64,000 nt of DNA from Gammaproteobacteria bacterium (GTDB lineage: Bacteria > Pseudomonadota > Gammaproteobacteria > JADZEE01): the NCBI GenBank assembly GCA_020850735.1, contig JADZEE010000044.1:121654-185653 (forward strand). The letters run 5' to 3'. The notes beneath the pieces are model-generated. The model saw only the letters and a list, made by a program, of their open reading frames with translations. It was not told where the DNA came from and did not search any database. This document shows, piece by piece, positions 25,060-35,000 of the stretch (position 1 is the first letter of the stretch; each line of letters begins with the position of its first letter). The position numbers and the translations under genes are program-made.

Positions 25060-27207
25060 TCAGAAGCGATAGCGCAACAGCAACTGCAACTCGTCCTCGT
25101 TCTGCGCCATGCCCAGGGGCCCCGAGCGGAAGCGGCCGAGCGGCTCGAAGCCGACCCGGCAACCCTGGACGCTGGCATCGATCGGGAAGGTGTTACCTAC
25201 CGCCTTCGGCGGACACGCCTCGGCGGTGAACGGGTTGAACGGGTTGGAATCGCGACCGTCACCGAAGGTGTTCAGGGCGTGCCCGAACTTCATGTTGGCG
25301 CCGACGATGAGCTGCCAGTTGTCGCTGATCAGCCAGTCGACCTGCGGGCCGACCACACCGGCACGCGCACGCACGTCGTAGGCGGTGACCACGCGCGGCT
25401 GGACGCGATCGTTCATGTAGAAGCCCTGGAACAGGAAGGTGAAGATGAAATCGTCCTTCCAGTTCGGGTGCCCGACCGTACCGAAGCCGGTGTGGATCTC
25501 CTTGTGATCGAGCATGTGCTCGCCGAACATCTGCATCGACAACAGGAACGAACGGTTCTGGTTGAGCGCGCGAATGAACGTCGGGCGATCCCAGCCGACC
25601 ACCCAGCGCATCATCCGCGACTTGGAATACAGCCGCGGATTGGAGGTGTCGGCGAACTCCTCGCCGTTGGTGTGCGCGAGCTCGACGCGGAACGCGGACT
25701 TCACCGGTACCCCGAAGGCCTCTTCGACGTAGAAGTCAGCCGACGTGCCGATGAGCAGGACCCGCGGGAAGGCAATGTCGAATGCCGGGATGTACTGGCG
25801 CGGGATCTCGTCGCCGCCGGTCTCGGCCTGCGGGAACAGGAACGGCGGGATACCCGTGAGCGAGGTCGGCACGCCGGTCGGGAGGAACGGATTGCGCTCG
25901 CCGAACTCCAGCCCGCGCAGAGACGGGAGCTGCGAGTAGTAGTACAGCGCATTGAACGAGAAACCGACGCTCTTGAACACGCCTTCGAGGCGGATGCCGA
26001 ACTGGTCGTGCCCGTCGGGCACGTCCGCCTGGCGGATACCGATGGTGTGGCGCGGGAAATCCGTCGCCAGGTTGCCGACCGGCGTCGCGGCGAAGTTGGC
26101 GACCGTGCAGCCGTTCTCCCAGCAGTTCGCCAGCGCGCGGAACAGGTCGCCGGCGCCGAGGATGCTGTACGGCGTGCCGCCCTGGCCGAGCTCGTTCGGC
26201 TTGAAGCTCTCGAAGTTCCAGATGAACTGGAAGTTGAGGTCGTCGAACATCCCGGTCGCCCCAAGCCGGTATTCGGCGGAGAAGATGCCAAGCGGGATGC
26301 GCGAGTCCTCGAACTCCTCGTAGATGTTCTGGATCGAGAAATCGATCGGGTTGATCTGGTCCAGAACGCGGAACAGGTCGGTGCGTCCCCACACCACCTG
26401 CTGCCGGCCGACGCGGAAGTTCAGCTCACCAGTCTGCATCGGCACCGTGGCGTCGAGGTAGATCTCGCGCAGCCAGCGGTGATCGTCGCGGAATTCGGGG
26501 AAGCGCAGATCGTCCTCGTCGTAGTCGAGATAACCGTCGAGACAGCCGCGCGGATCGACGTTGCAGGGCCGCACCGGCGTGAAGAACTCCAGGCCGCCGC
26601 CGAACTGGCCGTCGTTGTTGTTGCTGGCCAGATTGCCGCTCACCTGCCGCAGGCCGATGTTCGGGTTGTAGAACGGCGCGGTCGGATCGGTCGCATTGAA
26701 CCCGAATCCCGTCATCGGAATGGCCGGATTGAGCGCCGCGCCGAGCGGGCTGGCGGCGTTCACCGGCGACGCGCCCCAGGCGCTGCGCCGGCTGCCGCCG
26801 AACAGAGCCGGCACACCCGCGATGGGCGAACCCGGACCGAAGGCCGAGCTGTCAGCGGTCACCGCGGTGCCCGCCTCGTCACCCCAGTCGTCGGCGTTGA
26901 CGTCGTAGACGGCGTCGTAGACGGCGCGGAAGGTGCCGTGCAGCGACAGCTCGGAGAATATCCCGACTGGCTCGAACACCTTCGAGAATTCGAGCTGGCC
27001 GCGGAAACGCTCCTTGCTCAGGCCGGCACTATGCGCGCGCTGGTAGGTCGTGTTGTCGCCGAAGCCATGGACTTCCATGGTGCCATCGAGCGAGGTCCAG
27101 GCGCCGGCAGGCTGTACCGACCCGCCTGCCCAGACTACCGCGACCGCCGCCGCAGCCCAGACCGGCCGCAGGCCGAATCTCATTCCATGCGAGTGCTGAC
27201 TCTTCAT
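25060..27207 (-). CDS. DUF1302 outer-membrane beta-barrel protein
   Basis: This 715-residue protein begins at the ATG at 27207 with a signal peptide (VWAAAAVAVVWAGGSVQPAGA). It shows alternating beta-strand patterns throughout and ends in ELQLLLRYRF, with a terminal Phe as in outer-membrane barrels. The DUF1302 signature includes LNFRVGRQQVVWGRTDLFR and FSIQNIYEEFEDSRIPLG. It is located upstream of DUF1329 and downstream of an MMPL transporter and YCF48-like gene, a cassette known from hydrophobic-substrate degraders. It may be a channel or lipid-exposed porin. The precise substrate is unknown. Confidence 0.85.
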   Translation of the reverse strand: MKSQHSHGMRFGLRPVWAAAAVAVVWAGGSVQPAGAWTSLDGTMEVHGFGDNTTYQRAHSAGLSKERFRGQLEFSKVFEPVGIFSELSLHGTFRAVYDAVYDVNADDWGDEAGTAVTADSSAFGPGSPIAGVPALFGGSRRSAWGASPVNAASPLGAALNPAIPMTGFGFNATDPTAPFYNPNIGLRQVSGNLASNNNDGQFGGGLEFFTPVRPCNVDPRGCLDGYLDYDEDDLRFPEFRDDHRWLREIYLDATVPMQTGELNFRVGRQQVVWGRTDLFRVLDQINPIDFSIQNIYEEFEDSRIPLGIFSAEYRLGATGMFDDLNFQFIWNFESFKPNELGQGGTPYSILGAGDLFRALANCWENGCTVANFAATPVGNLATDFPRHTIGIRQADVPDGHDQFGIRLEGVFKSVGFSFNALYYYSQLPSLRGLEFGERNPFLPTGVPTSLTGIPPFLFPQAETGGDEIPRQYIPAFDIAFPRVLLIGTSADFYVEEAFGVPVKSAFRVELAHTNGEEFADTSNPRLYSKSRMMRWVVGWDRPTFIRALNQNRSFLLSMQMFGEHMLDHKEIHTGFGTVGHPNWKDDFIFTFLFQGFYMNDRVQPRVVTAYDVRARAGVVGPQVDWLISDNWQLIVGANMKFGHALNTFGDGRDSNPFNPFTAEACPPKAVGNTFPIDASVQGCRVGFEPLGRFRSGPLGMAQNEDELQLLLRYRF

Positions 27208-27469
27208 TGACTTCCCCCTCATGAATACCCGATTTTCCAGGGTTCCGCTGCCACTCAGGACGCCTGAATCGCCATTAAACACACGCATACCAAGTGTGTC
27301 AATGAGCGCAACAAGCGGCCGCTCTATGTTGCCCCAATCCAACAAATTAGCATGTCCCCATCGTCACACCGCTACGAGAATCCTTGCTCCGCAATCGTTC
27401 TGCTCCGCATGGGTCACGGCCGCCGGATCCGCTGGTTGCTGCATTGCCGCAACAACTGTCGCGCCGGCC

Positions 27470-29863
27470 TCAGCTGTCCGCACCGGCGAACTCGTCCACG
27501 TACTCCGTCCGGCTCCAGCGCTCCTCGGCCGCCTGCATGATGAACCTGGGCTTGAAGATGTCGACCCAGGCGGGCACCAGGAACATGGCCGAACAGGCAT
27601 TCAACAGCAGCATGATGATGAGCAGCTCGGCGGCATCCGCCTGGAAGCGCAGATCGGACACGAACACCCACATGACGATGCCGCCGATGAGGGTCGTCGC
27701 CGTGAAGGCGATGGCGACGCCGGTCGTGCCGACGGCGCGGGTAATCGCCTCCTGCAGGTTGTCGACGAAGTGCATTTCCTCCTTGATGCGATCCATCATG
27801 TATATCGCGTAGTCGACGCCGAGACCGATACCCACCGCGATCATGGGCACGGTGTTGACGTTCAGACCGAGCCCGAGGATGCCCATGCACGCATAGGCGA
27901 GCGCGGTGGCGAAGCCCATCGCCACCAGCATCATCACCCCCGAGTGCATCGAGCCGTAGAACCACACCGTGAAGCCGAGGATGAGCGTCAGCACCGCTGG
28001 AACGACGATGAGATTGGTCTCGTAGGCCTCCTGGTCGATGGCGGCCGTCACGCCGACCGGACCACCGGCCAGCTCGATGTGCAGTCCCTCGACCTTGGAG
28101 CCGACGTTCGCTATCCACTCTTCCGCGAGATGGATCGCGCGCCTGATGGTCTCGCCCGTATGGTCCTTGTAGTAGAAGACCATGTTGGCAATCTTCTCGT
28201 CCGTATCGAGGAACTCCAGCAGCGCGCCCGGGATCGGTGCCGACATCATGTACATGAACATCAGGCCGCCGGCGTCGCTGGGCCGGTTCGGGATCACCGC
28301 CCAGCGCGGATCGTCGTTGCGGGTCATCTGGTTGACCTGCCGGATCAGATCCGGGAGGCCCTTTGCCCCGCCGAGCGTGTCGTCGAGCAGCATGTGATGC
28401 TGGAAATCCACCAGCGCCTTGAGCACCGCGGGGCGCTTCAGGCCACCCTTCTCGTCGGTACGCGCGATGATGAACAGCTCCTCGGACCCCGGGAAGCGCT
28501 CGTTGATCGCGGTCGACGAAACGTTGAAATCATGATCGCGATACAGCAGCGGTGAGCCGGGCTCCGGCTCGCCGATCTTCACCCACGAGCTGAAGTACAC
28601 GGATACGAGCACGATCGACAGCGCCACCCACAGCACGCTGTACGAGCGCATCGGCGTCGCGGTGACCAGGGCCAGCTTCGGAAAGATCTTGCGGATCGCG
28701 GTGCGTTTCATCGCCACGATTCTCGGCTGCGGCAGCAACGCGAGCATCATCGGTACCGTCACCAGCACCGTCACGACCATGCACAGCGCCCAGAACGAGG
28801 CGTAGATCGCCATCTTGTCGTTGATCGGCACCGAGCCCAGACCGATGAGCGCCAGCGCCGCGGCGTCGGCGACGATGGCGAGCGCCCCCGGCCGGAACAG
28901 CGCGTTGAAGGTATTGCGCGCCGCGACCTCCCGGTCGTTGGTACGGGCGAGTTCGAGGAAATAGCGCTCGACCTTCTGGATACCGTGCGACATGGAACGT
29001 GCCGATATGAGGAACGGCACGACCAGCATCAGGGGGTCCAGGTTGTAGCCGAACACACCCATGAAACCCACGCCCCAGATGCTCGTCAGCAGCATACCGA
29101 ACGAAGGCAGCAGAATGCCGTACCAGCGCCGCGTGTAGACCACGAGGATGCCGACCACGATGATGATCGTGTACAGGAAAATCTGCAGGATCTGGGTGCT
29201 GTAGGAGTCGACCCAGCCGGCCAGCATCGGATGACCGGTCGCGTAGATGGTCACGCCGGGTGCGGCCTCGCGCGCGCGGATCTTCTGGATCTCGTCGAAC
29301 ACCTTGCCGTAGTCCAGCTCGCCTTCGTTCAGCGTGCCCTTGACGAGGGCCGCCTTCATGTCGGGCGCCACGAGCAGTCCGTACACGCGGGGGTTGGACA
29401 GCACGTCGCGCTGCATGGCGGCGAGCATCTCGGGCGTGTACTCGGCGTGCGGATCGTAATAGGACTGCGACTTGATCGTGCCGTCCGGCGTCAGGAATAT
29501 CTTGCGCGTATTGCGGTGCGTGAGGCTGGTGACCAGGTTGTGGTTGATATTGGTGACCTGGTCGACCGCGTCGGTGATGCGGTGGATGCGCGCCAGCGTC
29601 TCGGACGTGAAAATCGTGCCCTCGTCGACCTCGATCGAGAGGATGACGATGTTGGCGCCACCGAAGGTGTCGCGGATGCTGTTGTGGAGCTGGATGTAGG
29701 GGTGCTCCTGCGGCAGCAGATCGGCGAAATCCGACAGCATGCGCACCGTGGGAATGTGCCAGGCGAACCAGCCGGTGATCGCGAAGATGACTGCCAGGAC
29801 GACCTTGCGGTGGTCGAACAGCAGGTTACCGAAGCGTTGGAAAAAGCCCTGAATCTCGGTCAT
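27470..29863 (-). CDS. RND/MMPL-family inner-membrane transporter
   Basis: The 797-residue protein starts at the ATG at 29863 (MTEIQGFFQRFGNLLFDHRK). It shows the RND layout: one helix near residues 20-40 (VVLAVIFAITGWFAWHI), a large periplasmic loop, a block of five or six helices (FLYTIIIVVGILVVY, GILLPSFGMLLTSIWGVGF), then a second loop and second helix block (LIVVPAVLTLILGFTVWFYG, MMLVAMGFATALAYACMGI). It resembles the MMPL/HpnN group that moves lipids or hydrophobic molecules. With the YCF48-like, DUF1302 and DUF1329 genes around it, a trans-envelope export or import route is plausible. Confidence 0.88.
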   Translation of the reverse strand: MTEIQGFFQRFGNLLFDHRKVVLAVIFAITGWFAWHIPTVRMLSDFADLLPQEHPYIQLHNSIRDTFGGANIVILSIEVDEGTIFTSETLARIHRITDAVDQVTNINHNLVTSLTHRNTRKIFLTPDGTIKSQSYYDPHAEYTPEMLAAMQRDVLSNPRVYGLLVAPDMKAALVKGTLNEGELDYGKVFDEIQKIRAREAAPGVTIYATGHPMLAGWVDSYSTQILQIFLYTIIIVVGILVVYTRRWYGILLPSFGMLLTSIWGVGFMGVFGYNLDPLMLVVPFLISARSMSHGIQKVERYFLELARTNDREVAARNTFNALFRPGALAIVADAAALALIGLGSVPINDKMAIYASFWALCMVVTVLVTVPMMLALLPQPRIVAMKRTAIRKIFPKLALVTATPMRSYSVLWVALSIVLVSVYFSSWVKIGEPEPGSPLLYRDHDFNVSSTAINERFPGSEELFIIARTDEKGGLKRPAVLKALVDFQHHMLLDDTLGGAKGLPDLIRQVNQMTRNDDPRWAVIPNRPSDAGGLMFMYMMSAPIPGALLEFLDTDEKIANMVFYYKDHTGETIRRAIHLAEEWIANVGSKVEGLHIELAGGPVGVTAAIDQEAYETNLIVVPAVLTLILGFTVWFYGSMHSGVMMLVAMGFATALAYACMGILGLGLNVNTVPMIAVGIGLGVDYAIYMMDRIKEEMHFVDNLQEAITRAVGTTGVAIAFTATTLIGGIVMWVFVSDLRFQADAAELLIIMLLLNACSAMFLVPAWVDIFKPRFIMQAAEERWSRTEYVDEFAGADS

Positions 29864-29883
29864 GGGGATCGGTCCGTCCTGTG

Positions 29884-30930
29884 CTAGCGGGCCAGCGCCA
29901 CGGTGAGGTCGGCAATCGGCAGTACGTAGAGCGCGCCCGCGGTGCCAGCCACGAGGAGCTTGTCGCCGCCCACCGGCAGCAGCACGCGCAGGAACAGCCG
30001 GATGGGCTTGCCATGCTCGACGCGCACCCACTGCTCGCCGTCGAGGCGCAGCAGCGTGCCTTCGCCACCGGTGGCATAGAGCGTGTCACCCACATTGCGC
30101 AGTGTGTACAGCGGCGCGACCGTCGGCGAGGGCTGCGCGGCCCAGGTCGCGCCGCCGTCGCGGGTGGCGAGCACCTGCCCGCCGAGACCGACCACCCAGC
30201 CGGTGTCCGCGTCGCGGAACCAGGCGTCCTGGGGATAGAACTCGTCGGGGATCGGGTCCGCCTGCTCCCAGGTCTCGCCGCCGTCGCTGCTCTTGAGCAG
30301 CGCGCCGAACTCACCGAGGACGATGCCGTGATCGGCGTCGAGGAACTGGATGTTGTTGAAGATGACGTCATCGCCGAGCGAGCGATCCTCCCAGGTCTGG
30401 CCGGCGTCCGCGCTCATCAGGATGGTGCTGAAGCTGCCGACCACCCAGATGCGGTTGCCCGGATCGCAGGTCACCGCCTGTGCCGACTCCTCGGTTTCGA
30501 ACGGGCGTGCCGTCCAGCTCACGCCGGAGTCCGTGGAGATCCAGACCTGGCCTTCGATGGCCAGCGCCGCGAACGTCCCGTCCGCGCAGGCGGTGACGTC
30601 GATGAGCTCGGGCCAGTCGGGCAGCACGTTGCGCTCCCAGCTCGCGCCGGCGTCGGTCGAGCGGATCGCCAGGCCGTGACCGCCGACCACGAGAATCGCC
30701 GAACCGTTGTCGGCGGCGGCCTGGAACAGGTCGAAACGGCGGATGGGGTCCTGCAGCCGGGCCTGGACGCCGTCGAGTCTGAGCGGAGCCTCGCAGGCGC
30801 TGAGCGCGAGCAGGACCGTGAGCCCGTACGCGGCACGCGCCAGCAGGCGCAGGGATGAGGCACCGCGCAGGGCGCCCGCGGGGCGGATTAGGTACGTGTC
30901 GATTGCCAAGGTGTCCCCCAAATACAACAA
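29884..30930 (-). CDS. YCF48/BNR-repeat beta-propeller lipoprotein
   Basis: This 348-residue protein has a lipobox-like signal (AYGLTVLLALSACEAP) near residues 33-48 and then repeated BNR-type motifs, for example STDAGASWERN, STDSGVSWTARP, SADAGQTWEDRS, SSDGGETWEQAD and TRDGGATWAAQ. Repeats at about 45-residue spacing predict a beta-propeller anchored in the envelope. Photosystem II assembly factor YCF48 shares this fold, but here the gene sits 20 nt upstream of the MMPL transporter and is likely an accessory protein for that cassette. Confidence 0.85.
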   Translation of the reverse strand: MLYLGDTLAIDTYLIRPAGALRGASSLRLLARAAYGLTVLLALSACEAPLRLDGVQARLQDPIRRFDLFQAAADNGSAILVVGGHGLAIRSTDAGASWERNVLPDWPELIDVTACADGTFAALAIEGQVWISTDSGVSWTARPFETEESAQAVTCDPGNRIWVVGSFSTILMSADAGQTWEDRSLGDDVIFNNIQFLDADHGIVLGEFGALLKSSDGGETWEQADPIPDEFYPQDAWFRDADTGWVVGLGGQVLATRDGGATWAAQPSPTVAPLYTLRNVGDTLYATGGEGTLLRLDGEQWVRVEHGKPIRLFLRVLLPVGGDKLLVAGTAGALYVLPIADLTVALAR

Positions 30931-31176
30931 CCCAAGATATCGCCACTTCCGGCGTATCGCCTGGTCGGAACACCTGCGTGACCTGCACGCAGCGCGGTTC
31001 GTCGCACGTCATCGCCTGGAAACCCAATGCGATGCGGCGGTTCCGGTCTTCTACGGACCATTTGCCACGCTACGTCGCACATAGCTTACACGCAAATCCA
31101 GCGGTCTGGAAACAGGTGCCGGAAACGGATGATTCTCGTCCGTGCAACAGACCGGCTCGTCCGCGTTGCTGATTCA

Positions 31177-31965
31177 TCACACGAAACGCATGGACAGCGT
31201 ACCCAGATCCTGGTAGCGCACATTGATGCTGTCACCGGGCGCGACGGCGACGGCCGCGGTGACGCCGCCAGTCATGATGAACGTGCCCGCCGCAATGTGC
31301 TCGCCGCGCGCGGCCAGCATGTTCGCGAGCATGGCGACACTGGTGGCCGGATGACCGACCACCGCCGCGCCGGCCGCCACCTCCGCGACTTCACCGTTCT
31401 TCTCCAGCACGACACCGAGGGTACGCAGATCGATCTCCTGCGCGGCGCGCGCCCGCCCGCCCACCACGAAGCCGGCGGCGGAGGTGTTGTCTGCGATCAC
31501 GCTCTTGAGATCGAAGCGGAAGCTCTCGTAGCGCGAGTCGATGATTTCCACCGCCGGCACGACGAAATCGATGGCCGCGAGCACCGCACCCGTATGGCAG
31601 CCCGGACCCCGCAGCGGCCGGTTGGTCACCACGGCGATCTCGGCCTCGATGCGCGGATGGATGAACCGGTCGCAGCGGATCTCGGCGCCGTCGGCGATGG
31701 CGCCGTAATCGCACAGGAATCCGTAGACCGGCACCTCGACGCCCATCTGCTTCATTTTCGCGCGCGAGGTCAGGCCCATCTTGAGCCCCGCGACGCGCAC
31801 GCCCCGTGCGATCTTGCGGGCACGGATCGCGTACTGGATCGCGTAGGCGTCGTCCCAGTCCATGTCCGGATGCGCGTCCGTGATCTTGGCGACCGCGCGG
31901 CGCTCGAGCTCGGCCGTCTCGAGGTGTTCGGCGAGACTCGCGATGGTGCCGGGGTCGAGCTTCAC
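31177..31965 (-). CDS. dmpH: 4-oxalocrotonate decarboxylase
   Basis: This 262-residue enzyme decarboxylates 2-oxohex-3-enedioate (4-oxalocrotonate keto form) to 2-hydroxypenta-2,4-dienoate, in complex with the hydratase DmpE. The start chosen is GTG at 31965 (VKLDPGTIASLAEHLETAEL), which matches the XylI/DmpH N-terminus. Conserved blocks are GLKMGLTSRAKMKQMGVE, IHPRIEAEIAVVT, DSRYESFRFDLKSVIADN and GTFIMTGGVTAAVAVAPGD. Residues E and D around the metal site are retained. It is the last gene of the dmp operon seen here; the expected tautomerase gene dmpI does not follow. Confidence 0.92.
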   Translation of the reverse strand: MKLDPGTIASLAEHLETAELERRAVAKITDAHPDMDWDDAYAIQYAIRARKIARGVRVAGLKMGLTSRAKMKQMGVEVPVYGFLCDYGAIADGAEIRCDRFIHPRIEAEIAVVTNRPLRGPGCHTGAVLAAIDFVVPAVEIIDSRYESFRFDLKSVIADNTSAAGFVVGGRARAAQEIDLRTLGVVLEKNGEVAEVAAGAAVVGHPATSVAMLANMLAARGEHIAAGTFIMTGGVTAAVAVAPGDSINVRYQDLGTLSMRFV

Positions 31966-32094
31966 CGGCGTCCTCCCGCCTGCACGCGCGCAGCCCGTAC
32001 ACACCCTGCCGCCAGGGCGCACGGCGCCGGCAGCGGGCGCGATCCGGCCGCGATGGCGGTGCCGGTACGCACGTGCCGTTGCTGCGCGCGCACC

Positions 32095-33126
32095 TCAGGC
32101 CACCGTCTCGCGCTGTCGGCGCAGGTTCAGGGCCACGTCCTCGATCATGTCCTCCTGCCCGCCGATGGTCTTCATCCGGCCGAGCTCGACGAGGATCTCG
32201 GCGGATTTCACGCCGTGGCGGGCTGCCGCCCGCTTGGCGTGCAGCAGAAACGAGGAGTACACGCCGGCGTAGCCGAGGATGAGCGAGTCGCGGTCGATGC
32301 GGATGGGCTGGTCCATCATGGGCACGACGATGTCCTCGGCCACGTCCATGATCCGGAAGGTGTCCACGCCGGTCTGCACGCCCATGCGGTCGAGCACCGC
32401 GACGAACACCTCCAGGGGCGTGTTGCCCGCGCCCGCGCCGAGGCCCGCCACGGAACCGTCCACGCGGGCGGCGCCCGCCTCGATCGCCGCGAGCGAGTTG
32501 GCGATGCCCATGGCCATGTTGTGGTGACCGTGGAAGCCGATCTCCGTTTCCGGTTTCAGGCCCTCGCGCAGAGCGCGGATGCGTGCGCTCACGTCATCCG
32601 GCAGCATGTACCCGGCCGAGTCGGTGCAATAGATGCAGGTGGCGCCGTAGCTCTCCATGAGCCTCGCCTGCTCGAGGAGCTTCGCCGGTTCGAGCATGTG
32701 CGCCATCATCAGAAAGCCGACGGTATCCAGCCCGAGCTTGCGGGCGAGACTGATGTGCTGTTCGGAGACATCGGCCTCGGTGCAGTGCGTCGCCACGCGC
32801 AGCGTGTAAACGCCGCAGTCCTTGGCCATGCGCAGGTGGTCGACCGTGCCGATGCCGGGCAGCAGCAGCGCCGAGATCCTGGCGCGCTTCATCCTCGGGA
32901 TTACCGCGTTGAGGTATTCCTCGTCCGCGTGCGCAGGAAAACCGTAGTTCACCGACGCACCGCCGAGCCCGTCACCGTGCGTCACTTCGATGAGCGGCAC
33001 GCCGGCCTCGTCGAGCGCGGTCGCCACCGTGACCATCTGCTCAATCGAGATCTGATGCTGCTTCGCGTGCATGCCGTCGCGCAGGCACATGTCGTGGAGG
33101 CGTACTGTCTTGCCGCGCAGATCCAT
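32095..33126 (-). CDS. dmpG: 4-hydroxy-2-oxovalerate aldolase
   Basis: This 343-residue class II aldolase splits 4-hydroxy-2-oxopentanoate to pyruvate and acetaldehyde and channels the aldehyde to DmpF. The start is the ATG at 33126 ([20 protein letters not shown]). The metal and catalytic residues are visible in [10 protein letters not shown] (catalytic His and metal Asp) and in [15 protein letters not shown] (metal His pair). The C-terminal [18 protein letters not shown] is typical. It is followed by dmpH and preceded by dmpF, so the channelled aldolase-dehydrogenase pair is intact. Confidence 0.94.
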   Translation of the reverse strand: MDLRGKTVRLHDMCLRDGMHAKQHQISIEQMVTVATALDEAGVPLIEVTHGDGLGGASVNYGFPAHADEEYLNAVIPRMKRARISALLLPGIGTVDHLRMAKDCGVYTLRVATHCTEADVSEQHISLARKLGLDTVGFLMMAHMLEPAKLLEQARLMESYGATCIYCTDSAGYMLPDDVSARIRALREGLKPETEIGFHGHHNMAMGIANSLAAIEAGAARVDGSVAGLGAGAGNTPLEVFVAVLDRMGVQTGVDTFRIMDVAEDIVVPMMDQPIRIDRDSLILGYAGVYSSFLLHAKRAAARHGVKSAEILVELGRMKTIGGQEDMIEDVALNLRRQRETVA

Positions 33127-33176
33127 GTCTTCGTTTCCCCGCTGGCCAGGCCGGATTGCGTGATGCCGCTGCGACG

Positions 33177-34082
33177 TCACGCCGTGGCGGTCAGTTTCAG
33201 TGTCCCGTCCAGAATTTCCTCGGCGAACATCTCCGCGGTGCGCAGCGCCGCCGCAGTCATGATGTCCAGATTGCCGGCGTACCGGGGCAGGTAATCGCCC
33301 AGACCCTCGACTTCCAGATAGATGGACACCCGCTTGCCGTCGAAAACCGGACCGTTCTTGAGCCGGTATCCCGGCACGTACTGCTGCACCTCGGCGATCA
33401 TGTCCGCGACCGATCTGCGGATGGCCGCTTCGTTCGGGGTGTCCGCCGTCAGGCAGTGAATGGTGTCACGCATCATGAGCGGCGGTTCGGCCGGGTTGAG
33501 AATGATGATGGCCTTGCCACGGGTCGCGCCGCCGATGCGCTCGACCGCGCCAGCCGTCGTGCGGGTGAATTCATCGATGTTCCTGCGCGTTCCCGGCCCC
33601 GCCGATCGGCTCGACACGGTGGCGACGATCTCGCCGTAGTCCACCGCCTGCACGCGGGACACCGCGTACACCATGGGTATGGTCGCCTGGCCGCCGCAGG
33701 TGACCATGTTGACGTTCATCTCCTGCTTGCCGATGTGCTCTTTCAGGTTGACCGGCGGCACGCAGTACGGGCCGATGGCCGCCGGCGTCAGATCGATCAT
33801 GAGCACCCCGCGCGACTGAACCTTGCGCGCGTTGTCGGCGTGTACGTACGCCGAGGTCGCATCGAAGGCGATCCGCACGTCGTCGCGGCCGATGTGCGCG
33901 AGCAGGCCGTCCACGCCTTCGTGGGTGGTCTTGAGCCCCTCGTCCCTGGCCTTGGCGAGACCGTCGGAATCCGCGTCGATGCCGACCATCCACACGGGCT
34001 CGATCCGCTTGCTCCGCAGAGCCTTGTACATGAGATCGGTGCCGATGTTGCCCGATCCGATGATGGCAGCGTTGACTTTCAT
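33177..34082 (-). CDS. dmpF: Acetaldehyde dehydrogenase (acylating)
   Basis: This 301-residue enzyme converts acetaldehyde, NAD+ and CoA to acetyl-CoA and works as a complex with DmpG. The N-terminal Rossmann motif is [14 protein letters not shown]. The catalytic Cys is at about residue 129 in [13 protein letters not shown]. The length matches DmpF/BphJ. It lies 50 nt upstream of dmpG and downstream of dmpE. Confidence 0.95.
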   Translation of the reverse strand: MKVNAAIIGSGNIGTDLMYKALRSKRIEPVWMVGIDADSDGLAKARDEGLKTTHEGVDGLLAHIGRDDVRIAFDATSAYVHADNARKVQSRGVLMIDLTPAAIGPYCVPPVNLKEHIGKQEMNVNMVTCGGQATIPMVYAVSRVQAVDYGEIVATVSSRSAGPGTRRNIDEFTRTTAGAVERIGGATRGKAIIILNPAEPPLMMRDTIHCLTADTPNEAAIRRSVADMIAEVQQYVPGYRLKNGPVFDGKRVSIYLEVEGLGDYLPRYAGNLDIMTAAALRTAEMFAEEILDGTLKLTATA

Positions 34083-34142
34083 CGCAACAGTCCTGGTTCG
34101 AATGGCGTGATGCGCGGTGACCGGGCCGTCAGCCGTCGCGAT

Positions 34143-34931
34143 CTAGGAAAACCGCACCGAGGCCGTACCGATACCGCCGACGGCCAGGTGCATGCAGTCG
34201 CCGGGCTGGATCGGCTGCAGCGGCACCAGCGATCCGGACAGGATGACCTCGCCCGCTTCGAGCCGGATGCCGAAGCGCCCCAGCGTGTTCGCCAGCCACG
34301 CGACGCAGTTGACCGGTGAGCCGAGCGCAGCTGCGCCCGCGCCGGTGGCGACCAGCTCGCCGTTTTTCTCCAGCACCATGCCGCAGGTGGTCAGATCGAC
34401 CCGGCGTGGATCCACGAGCGCATCGCCCAGCACGAACAGGCCACAGGACGCGTTGTCCGCGACCGTGTCCTCGGCCCGGATCTTCCAGTCGCGGATGCGC
34501 GAGTCGACGATCTCGAAACAGGCCATCACGCCCTCGGTCGCACGCAGTACGTCCGCGTTCGTGACCCCGGGCCCCTCCAGGTCGTGCTTGAGGACGAACG
34601 CGATCTCGCCTTCGGCCTTGGGCTGGATCAGCGCCGTGGAGACGGGCATCTCGGCGCCATTGGCGCAGACCATCCGATCGGTCAGGTAGCCGAAATCCGG
34701 CTGGTGCACGTTCAGCATGGTCTGCACGGCCTTGCTGGTGAGACCGATTTTCTTGCCGATCACGCGCTCGCCGCTTTCCAGCCGGCGCTGCAGCATGCGC
34801 AGCGATACGTGGTAGGCGTCCTCGATCGTGATCGACGGCTCACGTTCGCTGAGCGGGTCGACGACCGAACGCGCGCGCAGCGCCGCGTACAGCTCGTCCC
34901 CGTAAGCCTCGATTCGCGATGTTTCCATCAT
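34143..34931 (-). CDS. dmpE: 2-oxopent-4-enoate (2-hydroxypentadienoate) hydratase
   Basis: This 262-residue enzyme adds water to 2-hydroxypenta-2,4-dienoate to give 4-hydroxy-2-oxopentanoate. It belongs to the same fold as DmpH and shares VIGKKIGLTSKAVQTML, PKAEGEIAFVLKHDLEGPG, FEIVDSRIRDWKIRAEDTVADNAS-type blocks and a C-terminal GSLVPLQPIQPGD. The start at 34931 (with a second ATG at 34928) excludes an Arg-rich extension. The gene is in the expected place between dmpC and dmpF. Confidence 0.94.
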   Translation of the reverse strand: MMETSRIEAYGDELYAALRARSVVDPLSEREPSITIEDAYHVSLRMLQRRLESGERVIGKKIGLTSKAVQTMLNVHQPDFGYLTDRMVCANGAEMPVSTALIQPKAEGEIAFVLKHDLEGPGVTNADVLRATEGVMACFEIVDSRIRDWKIRAEDTVADNASCGLFVLGDALVDPRRVDLTTCGMVLEKNGELVATGAGAAALGSPVNCVAWLANTLGRFGIRLEAGEVILSGSLVPLQPIQPGDCMHLAVGGIGTASVRFS

Positions 34932-35000
34932 TGCCCGCACCCTGGTTCGTGATTTCCGCTCACGCACCCGCCGCGCCGGTCGCCCGTCACGGCGCACGCC

